A stretch of 64,000 nucleotides of DNA, from positions 372,001-436,000 of the forward strand of contig NZ_CP121467.1 of the NCBI RefSeq assembly GCF_029691405.1. The letters are read 5' to 3'. Position numbers and translations under genes: made by a program. The notes beneath the pieces were generated by a model that was not told the origin of the DNA, did not search any database, and saw only the letters and a program-made list of their open reading frames with translations. Positions within the stretch are counted from its first letter, which is position 1; every line of letters starts with the position of its first letter. Of the stretch, positions 40,100-50,893 are shown in pieces. Origin of the DNA: Streptococcus sp. D7B5. Its GTDB lineage: Bacteria; Bacillota; Bacilli; Lactobacillales; Streptococcaceae.

Positions 40100-41080
40100 A
40101 TGGCTTTAACAGAACAAAAACGTGCACGCTTAGAAAAACTTTCAGATGAAAATGGCATTATCTCCGCTCTTGCCTTTGACCAACGTGGTGCTTTGAAACG
40201 CCTTATGGCTCAATACCAAACAGAAGAGCCGACAGTGGCTCAAATGGAAGAACTCAAAGTCTTAGTTGCAGATGAATTGACAAAATACGCATCCTCTATG
40301 CTTCTTGACCCAGAGTATGGTCTTCCAGCTACAAAAGCGCTTGATCCAAATGCTGGTCTTCTCCTTGCTTATGAGAAAACTGGCTACGATACAACTAGCA
40401 CTAAACGCTTGCCTGACTGCTTGGATGTTTGGTCTGCAAAACGCATCAAAGAACAAGGTGCAGACGCTGTTAAGTTCTTGCTTTACTATGACGTAGACAG
40501 CGCTGACGAACTCAACCAAGAAAAACAAGCCTACATTGAACGCATCGGTTCAGAGTGTGTGGCAGAAGATATTCCATTCTTCCTTGAAATCTTGGCTTAC
40601 GATGAAAAAATTGCTGATGCTGGCTCTGCAGAATACGCAAAAGTGAAACCACACAAGGTTATTGGTGCTATGAAAGTCTTCTCAGACCCACGCTTTAACA
40701 TCGATGTCTTGAAAGTAGAAGTTCCAGTCAACGTCAAATACGTTGAAGGCTTTGGCGATGGTGAAATCGTGCATACTCGTGAAGAAGCGGCAGCTTTCTT
40801 CAAAGCGCAAGACGAAGCAACAAATCTTCCATACATCTACTTGAGTGCGGGTGTATCAGCTAAACTCTTCCAAGAAACGCTTGTCTTTGCCCACGAATCA
40901 GGTGCAAACTTCAACGGAGTTCTTTGTGGCCGTGCAACTTGGGCTGGATCAGTTGAAGCCTACATCAAAGACGGTGAAGCAGCAGCTCGTGAGTGGTTGC
41001 GTACAACTGGATTTGAGAACATTGACGAACTCAACAAGGTTCTTCAAACAACAGCGACTTCATGGAAAGAACGTGTATAA
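40100..41080 (+). CDS. lacD: Tagatose-1,6-bisphosphate aldolase
   Basis: A 326-residue class I aldolase that splits tagatose-1,6-bisphosphate to DHAP and glyceraldehyde-3-P. Features: [13 protein letters not shown], a Schiff-base lysine in [12 protein letters not shown], and the phosphate-binding C-terminal [11 protein letters not shown]. It begins one base after the lacC stop and completes the tagatose pathway. Confidence 0.96.
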   Translation: MALTEQKRARLEKLSDENGIISALAFDQRGALKRLMAQYQTEEPTVAQMEELKVLVADELTKYASSMLLDPEYGLPATKALDPNAGLLLAYEKTGYDTTSTKRLPDCLDVWSAKRIKEQGADAVKFLLYYDVDSADELNQEKQAYIERIGSECVAEDIPFFLEILAYDEKIADAGSAEYAKVKPHKVIGAMKVFSDPRFNIDVLKVEVPVNVKYVEGFGDGEIVHTREEAAAFFKAQDEATNLPYIYLSAGVSAKLFQETLVFAHESGANFNGVLCGRATWAGSVEAYIKDGEAAAREWLRTTGFENIDELNKVLQTTATSWKERV

Positions 41081-41137
41081 GTTTCCCCCCTAATCTTAGG
41101 AACATTGATCTAAATAAAAATTTTAAAAAAAGTTGAA

Positions 41138-41174
41138 TGTAAAGGTTTACAAAAAAACTGACTTGTGCTATACT
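41138..41174 (+). promoter_or_regulatory. lacTFEG promoter overlapped by cre
   Basis: TTTACA (41146-41151) and TATACT (41169-41174), 17-bp spacer, with TGC before the -10. TGTAAAGGTTTACA (41138-41151) covers the -35 and differs from the cre core by one base (GG for CG), so CcpA repression is likely. Confidence 0.8.
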
Positions 41175-41198
41175 TAAATCACAAGTTAATACAAGGTG

Positions 41199-41279
41199 AG
41201 TGTTACTAAGTAATATTAGGCATGATCACAGGTGAATTAGAAATCAAAGGATTTTCTAGTTCATTTGTGGTCATTTTTT
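41199..41279 (+). promoter_or_regulatory. LacT antiterminator target (RAT) and overlapping terminator
   Basis: A RAT-like segment beginning AGTGTTACTAAGTAATATTA (41200-41219) and running on to GGCATGATC overlaps the left arm of a 19-bp terminator stem. The stem has left arm 41222-41240, right arm 41256-41274 and several G-U pairs, followed by TTTTTT. This is the BglG/LicT-type arrangement: bound LacT should stop the terminator from forming. Confidence 0.86.
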
Positions 41280-41316
41280 GTACTCATATACCTTTAAGAT
41301 ATAAAAGGAGGTTGCC

Positions 41317-42153
41317 ATGTATCGAATTCTAAATCCAATGAATCACAATGTTTCACTTGTCAGAAATGACAAAGGAGAAGAGGTGATTGTAATTGGTAAG
41401 GGGATTGCATTCGGAAAGAAGAAGGGGGATTTGATTGCTGAAAATCAGGTTGAGAAAATCTTTCGGATGAAGACCGAAGAGTCAAGAGAAAACTTTATGG
41501 CTCTCCTCAAAGATGTTCCGCTTGATTTTATCACAGTGACTTATGAAATCATTGATAAGCTATCAAAGAAATATCATTATCCGATTCAAGAGTATCTCTA
41601 CGTAACCTTGACAGATCATATTTACTGCTCTTACCAAGCTCTAGCACAAGGAAGGTACAAGGATAGCAATCTGCCAGATATTTCTGCCAAGTATCCTTTC
41701 GCTTTTCAAATCGCAAAGGAAGCCTTTGAAATCTATCGTCAGAAGTTGACAGATCATTTCCCTGAGGATGAAATTATTCGGATCGCTTATCATTTCATCA
41801 ATGCCGAAGGGGAGAATGAAGTTCAAGTGGTTGAGTCGATTGATAAGAGGAAAGAAATTCTCAGGAATGTCGAAGAAGTGCTAAAGGGTTATGCAATTCA
41901 ACGAACCAAAGAGAATAATCATTTCTATGATCGTTTTATGATTCATTTGAATTATTTCTTGGATTATTTAGACCGTTCCAGAGATGATAACCAATCACTT
42001 CTGGATATGGAAGATCATATTAAACAATCCTATCCAAAAGCGTTCGAGATTGGTTCCAAGATCTATGATGTGATTACGCAACATACGGGTCTTGATTTGT
42101 ATAAAAGTGAACGAGTTTATCTAGTTCTACATATCCAACGTTTATTGTCATAA
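41317..42153 (+). CDS. lacT: Transcription antiterminator LacT (BglG family)
   Basis: A 278-residue RNA-binding antiterminator: N-terminal CAT domain (about 1-55, MYRILNPMNHNVSLVRND, with KGIAFGKKKGD), then two PTS regulation domains (about 65-170 and 175-278) with conserved histidines such as YVTLTDHI and RIAYHFINAEGE. PTS proteins phosphorylate the PRDs, linking lac expression to sugar supply. It regulates its own operon through the RAT upstream. Confidence 0.95.
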   Translation: MYRILNPMNHNVSLVRNDKGEEVIVIGKGIAFGKKKGDLIAENQVEKIFRMKTEESRENFMALLKDVPLDFITVTYEIIDKLSKKYHYPIQEYLYVTLTDHIYCSYQALAQGRYKDSNLPDISAKYPFAFQIAKEAFEIYRQKLTDHFPEDEIIRIAYHFINAEGENEVQVVESIDKRKEILRNVEEVLKGYAIQRTKENNHFYDRFMIHLNYFLDYLDRSRDDNQSLLDMEDHIKQSYPKAFEIGSKIYDVITQHTGLDLYKSERVYLVLHIQRLLS

Positions 42154-42188
42154 AAATTTAATTAAAAATACATAAGGAGAATTCTATC

Positions 42189-42506
42189 ATGAATAGAGAA
42201 GAAGTAACATTGTTAGGTTTTGAAATCGTAGCCTATGCTGGCGATGCTCGTTCAAAACTATTGGAAGCCTTGAAGGCTGCTGAAGCTGGCGATTTTGCGA
42301 AAGCTGATACTCTCGTAGAGGAAGCTGGTGGTTGCATCGCTGAGGCTCATCACGCGCAAACAAGTCTATTAACTAAGGAAGCTTCAGGTGAGGACTTAGC
42401 CTATAGTGTAACCATGATGCACGGTCAGGATCACTTGATGACAACTATCTTGTTAAAAGATTTGATGCACCATTTAATCGAACTCTACAAGAGAGGAGTT
42501 AAGTAA
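42189..42506 (+). CDS. lacF: PTS lactose-specific EIIA component
   Basis: A 105-residue trimeric helical EIIA. The phosphorylated His78 is in [10 protein letters not shown]. It accepts phosphate from HPr and gives it to the EIIB domain of LacE. SD AAGGAGA; stop overlaps the lacE start (TAATG). Confidence 0.97.
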   Translation: MNREEVTLLGFEIVAYAGDARSKLLEALKAAEAGDFAKADTLVEEAGGCIAEAHHAQTSLLTKEASGEDLAYSVTMMHGQDHLMTTILLKDLMHHLIELYKRGVK

Positions 42507-44200
42507 TGAATAAATTAATTGCTTTTATCGAGAAAGGAAAGCCTTTCTTTGAAAAACTGTCTCGTAATATCTACCTTCGTGCCATTCGAGATGGTTTCAT
42601 TGCTGGAATGCCAGTTATTCTCTTCTCAAGTATCTTTATCTTGATTGCTTTTGTACCAAACTCATGGGGCTTTAAATGGTCTGACGATGTTGTCAATCTC
42701 CTCATGAAACCTTATAGCTATTCAATGGGGATTCTAGCTCTCTTGGTAGCTGGTACAACAGCTAAGTCATTGACCGACTCAGTAAACCGTAGCATGGAGA
42801 AAACCAACCAAATCAACTATATGTCGACACTTTTGGCTGCGATTGTTGGTTTGTTAATGTTAGCAGCTGATCCTATCGAAAATGGACTAGCTACTGGATT
42901 CTTGGGGACAAAAGGTTTGCTTTCGGCCTTCCTTGCTGCCTTTGTTACTGTAGCCATCTATAAGGTTTGTGTTAAGAACAACGTCACTATTCGTATGCCT
43001 GACGAAGTTCCACCAAATATCTCACAAGTCTTTAAAGATGTGATTCCATTCACTCTATCAGTGGTTTCTCTTTATGCTCTTGATTTACTAGCTCGTCATT
43101 TTGTTGGTGCAAGCGTAGCTGAATCAATCGGTAAATTCTTTGCACCATTATTCTCAGCTGCTGATGGCTATCTAGGTATTACCATTATCTTTGGTGCCTT
43201 TGCCTTCTTCTGGTTTGTTGGTATCCATGGTCCATCTATCGTTGAACCTGCTATCGCAGCGATTACCTATGCAAATGCCGAAGTCAACTTGAACCTTCTC
43301 CAACAAGGTATGCACGCTGACAAGATTCTTACTTCTGGTACACAAATGTTTATCGTTACCATGGGTGGTACTGGTGCGACACTGGTTGTTCCATTCATGT
43401 TCATGTGGTTAACCAAATCGAAACGTAACCGTGCAATCGGACGTGCTTCAGTAGTTCCAACTTTCTTTGGTGTAAATGAACCAATCTTGTTTGGTGCACC
43501 GCTTGTCTTGAACCCAATCTTCTTTATTCCATTCATCTTTGCGCCAATTGCCAACGTATGGATTTTTAAATTCTTCATTGAGACGCTTGGCATGAACTCA
43601 TTTACTGCCAACCTTCCTTGGACAACACCAGGTCCGCTCGGTATTGTTCTCGGTACAAACTTCCAATTCTTGTCATTTGTACTTGCTGCTTTGTTAATCC
43701 TTGTTGACGTAGCCATCTACTATCCATTCCTCAAGGTTTATGATGAACAAATCCTTGAAGAAGAACGTTCTGGTAAAGCCAATGATGAATTGAAAGAAAA
43801 AGTAGCTGCAAACTTCAATACTGCCAAAGCAGATGCTATTCTTGAAAAAGCTGGTGTAGAAGCAGCGCAAAACACAATCACAGAAGAAACAAATGTTCTC
43901 GTTCTCTGTGCAGGAGGAGGTACAAGTGGTCTCCTTGCAAATGCTCTAAACAAGGCAGCTGCAGAGTACAAAGTTCCTGTTAAAGCAGCAGCTGGTGGCT
44001 ATGGTGCTCACCGTGAAATGTTGCCTGAGTTTGATCTGGTTATCCTTGCTCCTCAAGTTGCTTCAAACTTTGAAGACATGAAGGCCGAAACCGACAAACT
44101 TGGTATCAAACTTGCCAAGACAGAAGGTGGCCAATACATTAAACTGACTCGTGATGGAAAAGGCGCTCTTGCCTTTGTTCAAGCGCAGTTCGAAGAGTAA
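42506..44200 (+). CDS. lacE: PTS lactose-specific EIICB component
   Basis: A 564-residue transporter: EIIC membrane part (about 1-410, ten helices, with [15 protein letters not shown] and [15 protein letters not shown]), a linker, and the C-terminal EIIB domain with phospho-Cys near residue 468 in [13 protein letters not shown]. It imports lactose as lactose-6-P. Overlaps lacF by one base. Confidence 0.97.
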   Translation: MNKLIAFIEKGKPFFEKLSRNIYLRAIRDGFIAGMPVILFSSIFILIAFVPNSWGFKWSDDVVNLLMKPYSYSMGILALLVAGTTAKSLTDSVNRSMEKTNQINYMSTLLAAIVGLLMLAADPIENGLATGFLGTKGLLSAFLAAFVTVAIYKVCVKNNVTIRMPDEVPPNISQVFKDVIPFTLSVVSLYALDLLARHFVGASVAESIGKFFAPLFSAADGYLGITIIFGAFAFFWFVGIHGPSIVEPAIAAITYANAEVNLNLLQQGMHADKILTSGTQMFIVTMGGTGATLVVPFMFMWLTKSKRNRAIGRASVVPTFFGVNEPILFGAPLVLNPIFFIPFIFAPIANVWIFKFFIETLGMNSFTANLPWTTPGPLGIVLGTNFQFLSFVLAALLILVDVAIYYPFLKVYDEQILEEERSGKANDELKEKVAANFNTAKADAILEKAGVEAAQNTITEETNVLVLCAGGGTSGLLANALNKAAAEYKVPVKAAAGGYGAHREMLPEFDLVILAPQVASNFEDMKAETDKLGIKLAKTEGGQYIKLTRDGKGALAFVQAQFEE

Positions 44201-44272
44201 AATGTAAATAGCAAAGAAGTGAGATGGCGGAACTCCTCCCAACTCTATCTCCATCTCATTTCTATTTCTTGA

Positions 44273-45691
<1,419 letters not shown>

Positions 45692-45699
45692 AATTCAAC

Positions 45700-45735
45700 A
45701 AAAATTCCCCGCCAAAAGGCAGGGGAATTTTTATG
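45700..45735. terminator. Terminator between lacG and lacR
   Basis: GC-rich stem AATTCCCCGCC / GGCAGGGGAATT with AAAA loop and one bulged A, flanked by A- and T-runs. It serves both convergent genes. Confidence 0.92.
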
Positions 45736-46498
45736 GTTTTGATAAAAGAATGGTTGTTTGTTTCGATAGATCTTCAAATGTTTCCTGACTCAGTTTGGAA
45801 TCTGAAACGATCGTATCAATCTCTGAGATATTGTAGAAGGTGTAGAAATCAAACTTATTAAACTTGCTGTGGTCTGCCAGTAAGTATTTTTTATTGGCAT
45901 TGTTCAAGGCGATTCGTTGTACCTCGCCCTCTTCTTCACTGAAAGTAGCAATTGCCTTATCCTTAATACCATTACAGCTAACAAATGCCTTAGAAAACTG
46001 AAGGTTTGTCAAATCCTGTAAGGTAAGTGTACCTACAAAAGCACCAGTGATAGCGCGATAATTTCCACCAATCAAGATCAAATCTGTTAGTTTTCGTTCG
46101 TTTAGGATGAGAAAAACTGGAAGACTGTTTGTTACAACGCGAATGTTATCGATAGGGAGCTCGCGAGCAAAACATTCTAAGGTTGTTCCTGGCCCGATAA
46201 AAATGGTTTCTCCTTCGTCAATCAAACGACCTGCAAAACGACTAATTTCTTGTTTTTCAGCAATCTGTAAGCCTTGTTTTTCAACGTTTGACCGTTCGTT
46301 GTTTAAGAGAGAACCTGTACGAAGTTTTTCAGCACCACCATGCACACGAACCAGCAAATCCTTATCTGCCAATTCTTGTAAGTAGCGACGAGCTGTCATA
46401 TCTGATACATCCAGACGCGTCATGATTTCTTTTACAGTAATAGTTCCCTTTGTATTTACTGTTTCTAGAATATTATCTAGTTTTTCTTGCTTTAGCAT
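45731..46498 (-). CDS. lacR: Lactose/galactose operon repressor LacR (DeoR family)
   Basis: A 255-residue repressor. N-terminal DeoR helix-turn-helix (about 1-55, KEIMTRLDVSDMTARRYLQEL), and a C-terminal sugar-phosphate sensor domain with IFIGPGTTLECFARELP and TNSLPVFL. Tagatose-6-P is the usual inducer. ATG 46498 follows GAGGTGATAAGG and gives the canonical start MLKQEKLDNIL; the ATG further upstream has no SD. It is convergent with lacG and probably controls both gat and lac promoters. Confidence 0.94.
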   Translation of the reverse strand: MLKQEKLDNILETVNTKGTITVKEIMTRLDVSDMTARRYLQELADKDLLVRVHGGAEKLRTGSLLNNERSNVEKQGLQIAEKQEISRFAGRLIDEGETIFIGPGTTLECFARELPIDNIRVVTNSLPVFLILNERKLTDLILIGGNYRAITGAFVGTLTLQDLTNLQFSKAFVSCNGIKDKAIATFSEEEGEVQRIALNNANKKYLLADHSKFNKFDFYTFYNISEIDTIVSDSKLSQETFEDLSKQTTILLSKP

Positions 46499-46526
46499 CC
46501 TTATCACCTCGATTTCTACTATCATT

Positions 46527-46582
46527 ATCTTACCATAAAACGCTCAATATATCAAATAGAAAAAAACAAAATAAAACAAAAA
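46527..46582 (-). promoter_or_regulatory. lacR promoter and upstream LacR-type operator
   Basis: On the minus strand TTGATA (46550-46555) and TAAGAT (46527-46532) are separated by 17 bp. Upstream, ACAAAATAAAACAAAAA (46566-46582, plus-strand reading) matches the gat promoter 17-mer exactly; more AAACAAA units follow. Confidence 0.68.
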
Positions 46583-46586
46583 ACAA

Positions 46587-46628
46587 AAAACAAAAATATC
46601 ATGGTTGTTTTAAACAAACCATGATATT
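46587..46628 (-). terminator. Terminator after nrdF
   Basis: Stem ATATCATGGTTGTTT / AAACAAACCATGATAT with one bulge; in the minus-strand RNA a U-rich tail follows. Confidence 0.88.
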
Positions 46629-46645
46629 TTGAATGATTGGCCAAA

Positions 46646-47608
46646 TTAGTCTAAACCGTAGTTGTAATCTTCATCTTGCATAGCTTCAACTTCACCAAGG
46701 AGATAACCATTTCCGACTTGAGAAAAGAAGTCGTGGTTAGAAGTTCCTGTTGAAATACCGTTCATGACGATTGGGTTGACATCATCAGCTGAGTCTGGGA
46801 AGAGTGGATCTTGTCCTAGGTTCATAAGGGCCTTATTGGCATTGTAGCGAAGGAAGGTTTTGACTTCTTCAGTCCAACCAACACCGTCATAGAGACTTTC
46901 TGTATAGCCCTCTTCGTTCTCATAGAGGGTATAGAGCAGGTCGTACATCCATTCTTTGAGTTTTTCTTGCTCTTCTTCAGGTAATTCATTGAAACCAAGT
47001 TGGAATTTGTAACCGATGTAAGTTCCGTGAACAGACTCATCACGAATGATCAGTTTGATGATTTCCGCAACATTGGCCAGTTTGTTGTTACCGAGATAGT
47101 AGAGCGGTGTGAAGAAACCAGAGTAGAAGAGGAAGGTTTCAAGGAAGACGCTGGCAACCTTCTTTTCAAGAGGCGTACCATTGAGGTAGATTTCGTTGAT
47201 AATTTCAGCTTTTCTTTGTAGGTAAGGGTTGGTGTTGGTCCATTCAAAGATTTCTTCAATTTCAGCCTTGGTGTTCAAGGTTGAAAAGATAGAAGAGTAA
47301 GATTTTGCGTGGACAGATTCCATAAATTGGATATTGTTGAAAACAGCTTCCTCATGCGGTGTACGGATGTCTGAACGAAGAGCCTGAACCCCTGTTTCTG
47401 ATTGCATGGTATCAAGAAGGGTCAAACCACCAAAGACTTTTCCTACCAAGTCTTTTTCCTTGTTTGATAGTTTTCTCCAGTCGTCAAGGTCATTTGATAA
47501 GGGGATACGAGTGTCGAGCCAGAATTGCTCCGTCAGCTTTTCCCAAGTTGATTTGTCGATGACATCTTCGATGGCATTCCAGTTAATGGCTTTGTAGTAA
47601 GTTTCCAT
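46646..47608 (-). CDS. nrdF: Ribonucleotide reductase class Ib, beta subunit
   Basis: A 320-residue R2 protein carrying the dimetal-tyrosyl radical site, helices with the ligands in MESVHAKSY and DESVHGTYIG, short form typical of NrdF. It gives the radical to NrdE. nrdI is not adjacent. A TGATAAAAT -10 on the minus strand (47657-47665) suggests a promoter of its own, since a terminator separates it from nrdE. Confidence 0.95.
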   Translation of the reverse strand: METYYKAINWNAIEDVIDKSTWEKLTEQFWLDTRIPLSNDLDDWRKLSNKEKDLVGKVFGGLTLLDTMQSETGVQALRSDIRTPHEEAVFNNIQFMESVHAKSYSSIFSTLNTKAEIEEIFEWTNTNPYLQRKAEIINEIYLNGTPLEKKVASVFLETFLFYSGFFTPLYYLGNNKLANVAEIIKLIIRDESVHGTYIGYKFQLGFNELPEEEQEKLKEWMYDLLYTLYENEEGYTESLYDGVGWTEEVKTFLRYNANKALMNLGQDPLFPDSADDVNPIVMNGISTGTSNHDFFSQVGNGYLLGEVEAMQDEDYNYGLD

Positions 47609-47687
47609 TTTGAAATCTCTTTCTGTATGTAATAATGCGATAAAGGAATCTTCTCTATTTTATCATAGTCTGAGAAGAGTATCGCAC

Positions 47688-47711
47688 AAAAAGTCGGAAG
47701 ACCGACTTTTT
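47688..47711 (-). terminator. Terminator-like hairpin between nrdE and nrdF
   Basis: Perfect 10-bp stem AAAAAGTCGG / CCGACTTTTT with AAGA loop, symmetric A/T flanks. Confidence 0.88.
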
Positions 47712-47803
47712 AGTTTTTCATAGTATTTAAGATACTTATCAAGTTTTGTATGATGGGGAACTTAATCAGTAGTCTGAGAAAATGTGGTTGCCCCAGATAA
47801 AAA

Positions 47804-49963
47804 TTAAATCACACAGCTTTCACATTGGTTAGCACCGACTTCTCCACCGTCGTCTGTAAAGGTACGGACGTAGTAGATAGACTTGATACCCTTGTTAAAG
47901 GCATAGTTACGAAGGATAGATAGGTCACGTGTCGTTTGTTTGTTTTCCTTCTTCCATTCGTAAAGACCTTTTGGAATATCACTACGCATGAAGAGGGTGA
48001 GTGAAAGTCCTTGGTCCACGTGCTCTGTTGCAGCAGCGTAAACATCAATCACCTTACGCATATCCATATCGTAAGCAGAAGTGTAGTAAGGGATAGTATC
48101 TGTTGACAAACCTGCAGCAGGATAATAGATTTTACCGATTTTCTTCTCTTGGCGTTCTTCAATACGTTGCGTAATCGGGTGGATAGAAGCAGAAACATCG
48201 TTGATGTAGCTGATAGAACCATTTGGCGCTACAGCAAGGCGGTTTTGGTGATAAAGACCATCTGCTTGAACCTTTTCGCGAAGTTCAGCCCAATCAGCAG
48301 CACTTGGAATAAAGATATCTTTGAAGAGTTCTTTAACACGGTCTGATTTTGGAACAAATTCACCAGTTACATACTTGTCGAAGTAGCTTCCGTTAGCATA
48401 ATCTGATTTTTCAAAGTTGTGGAAGGTGATACCACGTTCGCGGGCGATATTATTTGATTCCACCAAGGTCCAGTAGTTCATAAGCATAAAGTAGATGCTT
48501 GTAAATTCAACTGACTCAGGAGATCCGTATTCGATGAGTTGTTGGGCAAGGTAGCTATGAAGCCCCATGGCACCAAGACCAAAGGTGTGAGCCAAACTGT
48601 TTCCGTGGTCGATAGTAGGGACAGCTACGATGTGTGAACTATCTGTAACGAAAGTCAAAGCACGAACCATCGCACGGATAGAACGACCAAAGTCAGGTGA
48701 GGTCATCATGTTGACCACGTTGGTTGAACCAAGGTTACATGAGACGTCTGTTCCCATTTGAAGGAATTCTTGAGCATCGTTGATCAAACTTGGCTCTTGA
48801 ACTTGAAGAATCTCAGAACACAAGTTACTCATGATAATCTTTCCATCAACAGGATTCGCACGGTTAGCCGTATCGATGTTGACTACATATGGATAGCCAG
48901 ACTCTTGTTGCAATTTAGAGATTTCCGTTTCCAAATCACGCGCCTTGATTTTTGTCTTGCGGATATTTGGATTTGCTACTAATTCATCATATTTTTCAGT
49001 GATATCGATATAGTTGAATGGCACACCATACTCAAGCTCTACAGAGTAAGGGCTGAAGAGGTACATTTCTTCATTTTTACGAGCCAATTCGTAGAATTTA
49101 TCTGGTACCACAACTCCAAGTGAGAGGGTCTTCACACGAACTTTTTCATCGGCATTTTCTTTCTTGGTTGAAAGGAAGGCGATGATATCTGGATGAAAGA
49201 CGTTGAGGTAGACTACACCAGCCCCTTGACGTTGACCCAATTGGTTGGAGTAAGAGAAACTGTCCTCGAAGAGTTTCATAACTGGAACGACACCAGAAGC
49301 AGCTCCTTCATAACCTTTGATAGGTGCACCCGCTTCGCGAAGGTTGCTGAGGGTAATTCCCACACCACCACCGATACGAGAAAGCTGGAGGGCAGAGTTG
49401 ATGGAACGTCCGATAGAGTTCATGTCATCCGTTACTTGAATCAAGAAGCAAGATACCAACTCCCCACGGCGAGCACGACCAGCGTTCAAGAAGGAAGGAG
49501 TAGCAGGTTGGTAGCGTTGATGGATGATTTCATTGGCAATATCAATCGCAACAGCTTCATCACCATCAGCAAAATAAAGTGCGTTAAAGAAGACACGGTC
49601 TTCCATGCTTTCAAGGTAATATTCACCGTCATTAGTCTTCAAGGCATACTGGTTGTAAAACTTATAGGCAGCCATGAATGATTTGAATTGGAAGTTTTGG
49701 TCTTTGATAAATTGATGCAATTCTTCCAAAAACTCTGGACGGTATTTCTTGAGAAATGCAGTTTCGATGTAGTTGTGTTCAATGAGGTAGTTGATTTTAT
49801 CAGTGATTGAATCAAAAACCATAGTGTTTGGAACTACATTTTCTTTAAAGAAGGCATCCAAGGCTTCTTTATCTTTATGAAGCATGATTTGTCCATTAAC
49901 AGGACGGTTGATTTCGTTATTGAGACGGAAGTAGGTCACGTCCTCAAGATGTTTTAATCCCAT
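47804..49963 (-). CDS. nrdE: Ribonucleotide reductase class Ib, alpha subunit
   Basis: A 719-residue catalytic subunit reducing ribonucleoside diphosphates. It has the short N-terminus of class Ib, the active-site Cys regions (ELVSCFLIQV, NLCSEILQ), the radical-transfer tyrosines near the C-terminus, and the redox tail CESCVI re-reduced by NrdH. It lies 80 bp downstream of nrdH on the minus strand. Confidence 0.97.
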   Translation of the reverse strand: MGLKHLEDVTYFRLNNEINRPVNGQIMLHKDKEALDAFFKENVVPNTMVFDSITDKINYLIEHNYIETAFLKKYRPEFLEELHQFIKDQNFQFKSFMAAYKFYNQYALKTNDGEYYLESMEDRVFFNALYFADGDEAVAIDIANEIIHQRYQPATPSFLNAGRARRGELVSCFLIQVTDDMNSIGRSINSALQLSRIGGGVGITLSNLREAGAPIKGYEGAASGVVPVMKLFEDSFSYSNQLGQRQGAGVVYLNVFHPDIIAFLSTKKENADEKVRVKTLSLGVVVPDKFYELARKNEEMYLFSPYSVELEYGVPFNYIDITEKYDELVANPNIRKTKIKARDLETEISKLQQESGYPYVVNIDTANRANPVDGKIIMSNLCSEILQVQEPSLINDAQEFLQMGTDVSCNLGSTNVVNMMTSPDFGRSIRAMVRALTFVTDSSHIVAVPTIDHGNSLAHTFGLGAMGLHSYLAQQLIEYGSPESVEFTSIYFMLMNYWTLVESNNIARERGITFHNFEKSDYANGSYFDKYVTGEFVPKSDRVKELFKDIFIPSAADWAELREKVQADGLYHQNRLAVAPNGSISYINDVSASIHPITQRIEERQEKKIGKIYYPAAGLSTDTIPYYTSAYDMDMRKVIDVYAAATEHVDQGLSLTLFMRSDIPKGLYEWKKENKQTTRDLSILRNYAFNKGIKSIYYVRTFTDDGGEVGANQCESCVI

Positions 49964-50043
49964 AAAATTTCCCTTATCTAATTACAAAAGAAAGGCTTCT
50001 AAGTTAGCCCTAGAAGCAGTTTCTTCTGGATGATGTACTAAGA

Positions 50044-50262
50044 TTATGCTAACTGTTTTAGTTTTCCTGGTTGGAAACCTGAAAAAACTTCAGTTGGTGT
50101 TTGGATAATAGGAGCTGCGCTGAAACCGAGCTCTTTAACTTGATCGATGTACTCAGGTTGCTCGTCAAGATTAATCTCACGATAAGCGACATTGTTGCTG
50201 TCCAAGAAACGCTTGGTCATCTTACATTGGACACAGTTGTTTTTAGAATAAACGGTTACCAT
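50044..50262 (-). CDS. nrdH: Glutaredoxin-like NrdH redoxin
   Basis: A 72-residue thioredoxin-fold electron donor for NrdEF, with the redox motif CVQC (Cys10, Cys13), and FSAAPIIQT containing the cis-Pro loop. First gene of nrdH-nrdE-nrdF. SD AGAGGAG before ATG. Confidence 0.95.
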   Translation of the reverse strand: MVTVYSKNNCVQCKMTKRFLDSNNVAYREINLDEQPEYIDQVKELGFSAAPIIQTPTEVFSGFQPGKLKQLA

Positions 50263-50298
50263 TTTCGTAACTCCTCTTTCAAAATTGATTACTTTCTT

Positions 50299-50391
50299 AG
50301 TATATCAGAAAAAAAAACTTTGTCAAACTTTTTAAACTAAATCTTGTGCTAAAAAGTTACAGTTTCAAAAACAAAGCACAAGATATAGTGT
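50299..50391 (-). promoter_or_regulatory. nrdHEF promoter with two NrdR boxes
   Basis: Minus-strand TTGACA (50321-50326) and TATACT (50299-50304), 16-bp spacer. Two NrdR-like palindromes lie upstream: 50334-50349 (12 of 16 to ACACWATATATWGTGT) and 50376-50391 (14 of 16), 42 bp apart, i.e. four helical turns on the same face. Confidence 0.8.
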
Positions 50392-50533
50392 TTTGTCAGA
50401 GTGTAAAATTGGTTTTTCATTGAACTATCAAAGTTTATCAAAACAAAAAAACTATATACTGTATATTGGTAAGATAAATAGAAGATTTTCAGCAAGTTAT
50501 CAGAAAGGAAATAGAAGAAAGTCCATAAAATAC

Positions 50534-50562
50534 TTGAAAAATTATCTAGAAGGTGATATAAT
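50534..50562 (+). promoter_or_regulatory. ptsHI promoter
   Basis: TTGAAA (50534-50539) and TGATATAAT with TATAAT at 50557-50562, 17-bp spacer; 62 bp before the ptsH ATG. Confidence 0.82.
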
Positions 50563-50624
50563 ACAGTCTTGTAAGGGTTATCACATATAATCCAAAAAAG
50601 AAATAACTAAAGGAGAGTCAAACT

Positions 50625-50888
50625 ATGGCTTCTAAAGATTTCCACGTAGTGGCAGAAACAGGTATTCACGCACGTCCAGCAACATTGTTGGTTCAAACAG
50701 CTAGCAAATTTGCTTCAGATATCACTCTTGAATACAAAGGTAAATCAGTAAACCTTAAATCTATCATGGGTGTTATGAGTCTTGGTGTTGGCCAAGGTGC
50801 TGACGTTACAATTTCAGCTGAAGGTGCAGATGCTGACGACGCAATCGCTGCTATCACTGAAACTATGGAAAAAGAAGGATTGGCATAA
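50625..50888 (+). CDS. ptsH: Phosphocarrier protein HPr
   Basis: An 87-residue general PTS carrier. His15 in [10 protein letters not shown] takes phosphate from enzyme I; Ser46 in [12 protein letters not shown] is the HPrK site that turns HPr into the CcpA co-repressor. It therefore joins energy supply to the gat/lac PTSs with the cre sites in their promoters. SD AAGGAGAG. Confidence 0.98.
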   Translation: MASKDFHVVAETGIHARPATLLVQTASKFASDITLEYKGKSVNLKSIMGVMSLGVGQGADVTISAEGADADDAIAAITETMEKEGLA

Positions 50889-50893
50889 GGAAA

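Larger units (their letters stand above)
50263..50624. other. 362-bp divergent control region between nrdH and ptsH
   Basis: No supported gene. It holds the nrd promoter and NrdR boxes on the left and the ptsH promoter on the right. A 65-codon reading frame in the middle has no SD and runs through the ptsH promoter, so it is not called. Confidence 0.75.

Noticed and set aside
50393-50590. 65-codon open frame between nrdH and ptsH
   Set aside because: No SD, basic and low-complexity product, overlaps the second NrdR box edge and the ptsH promoter; the region is better explained as regulatory DNA.
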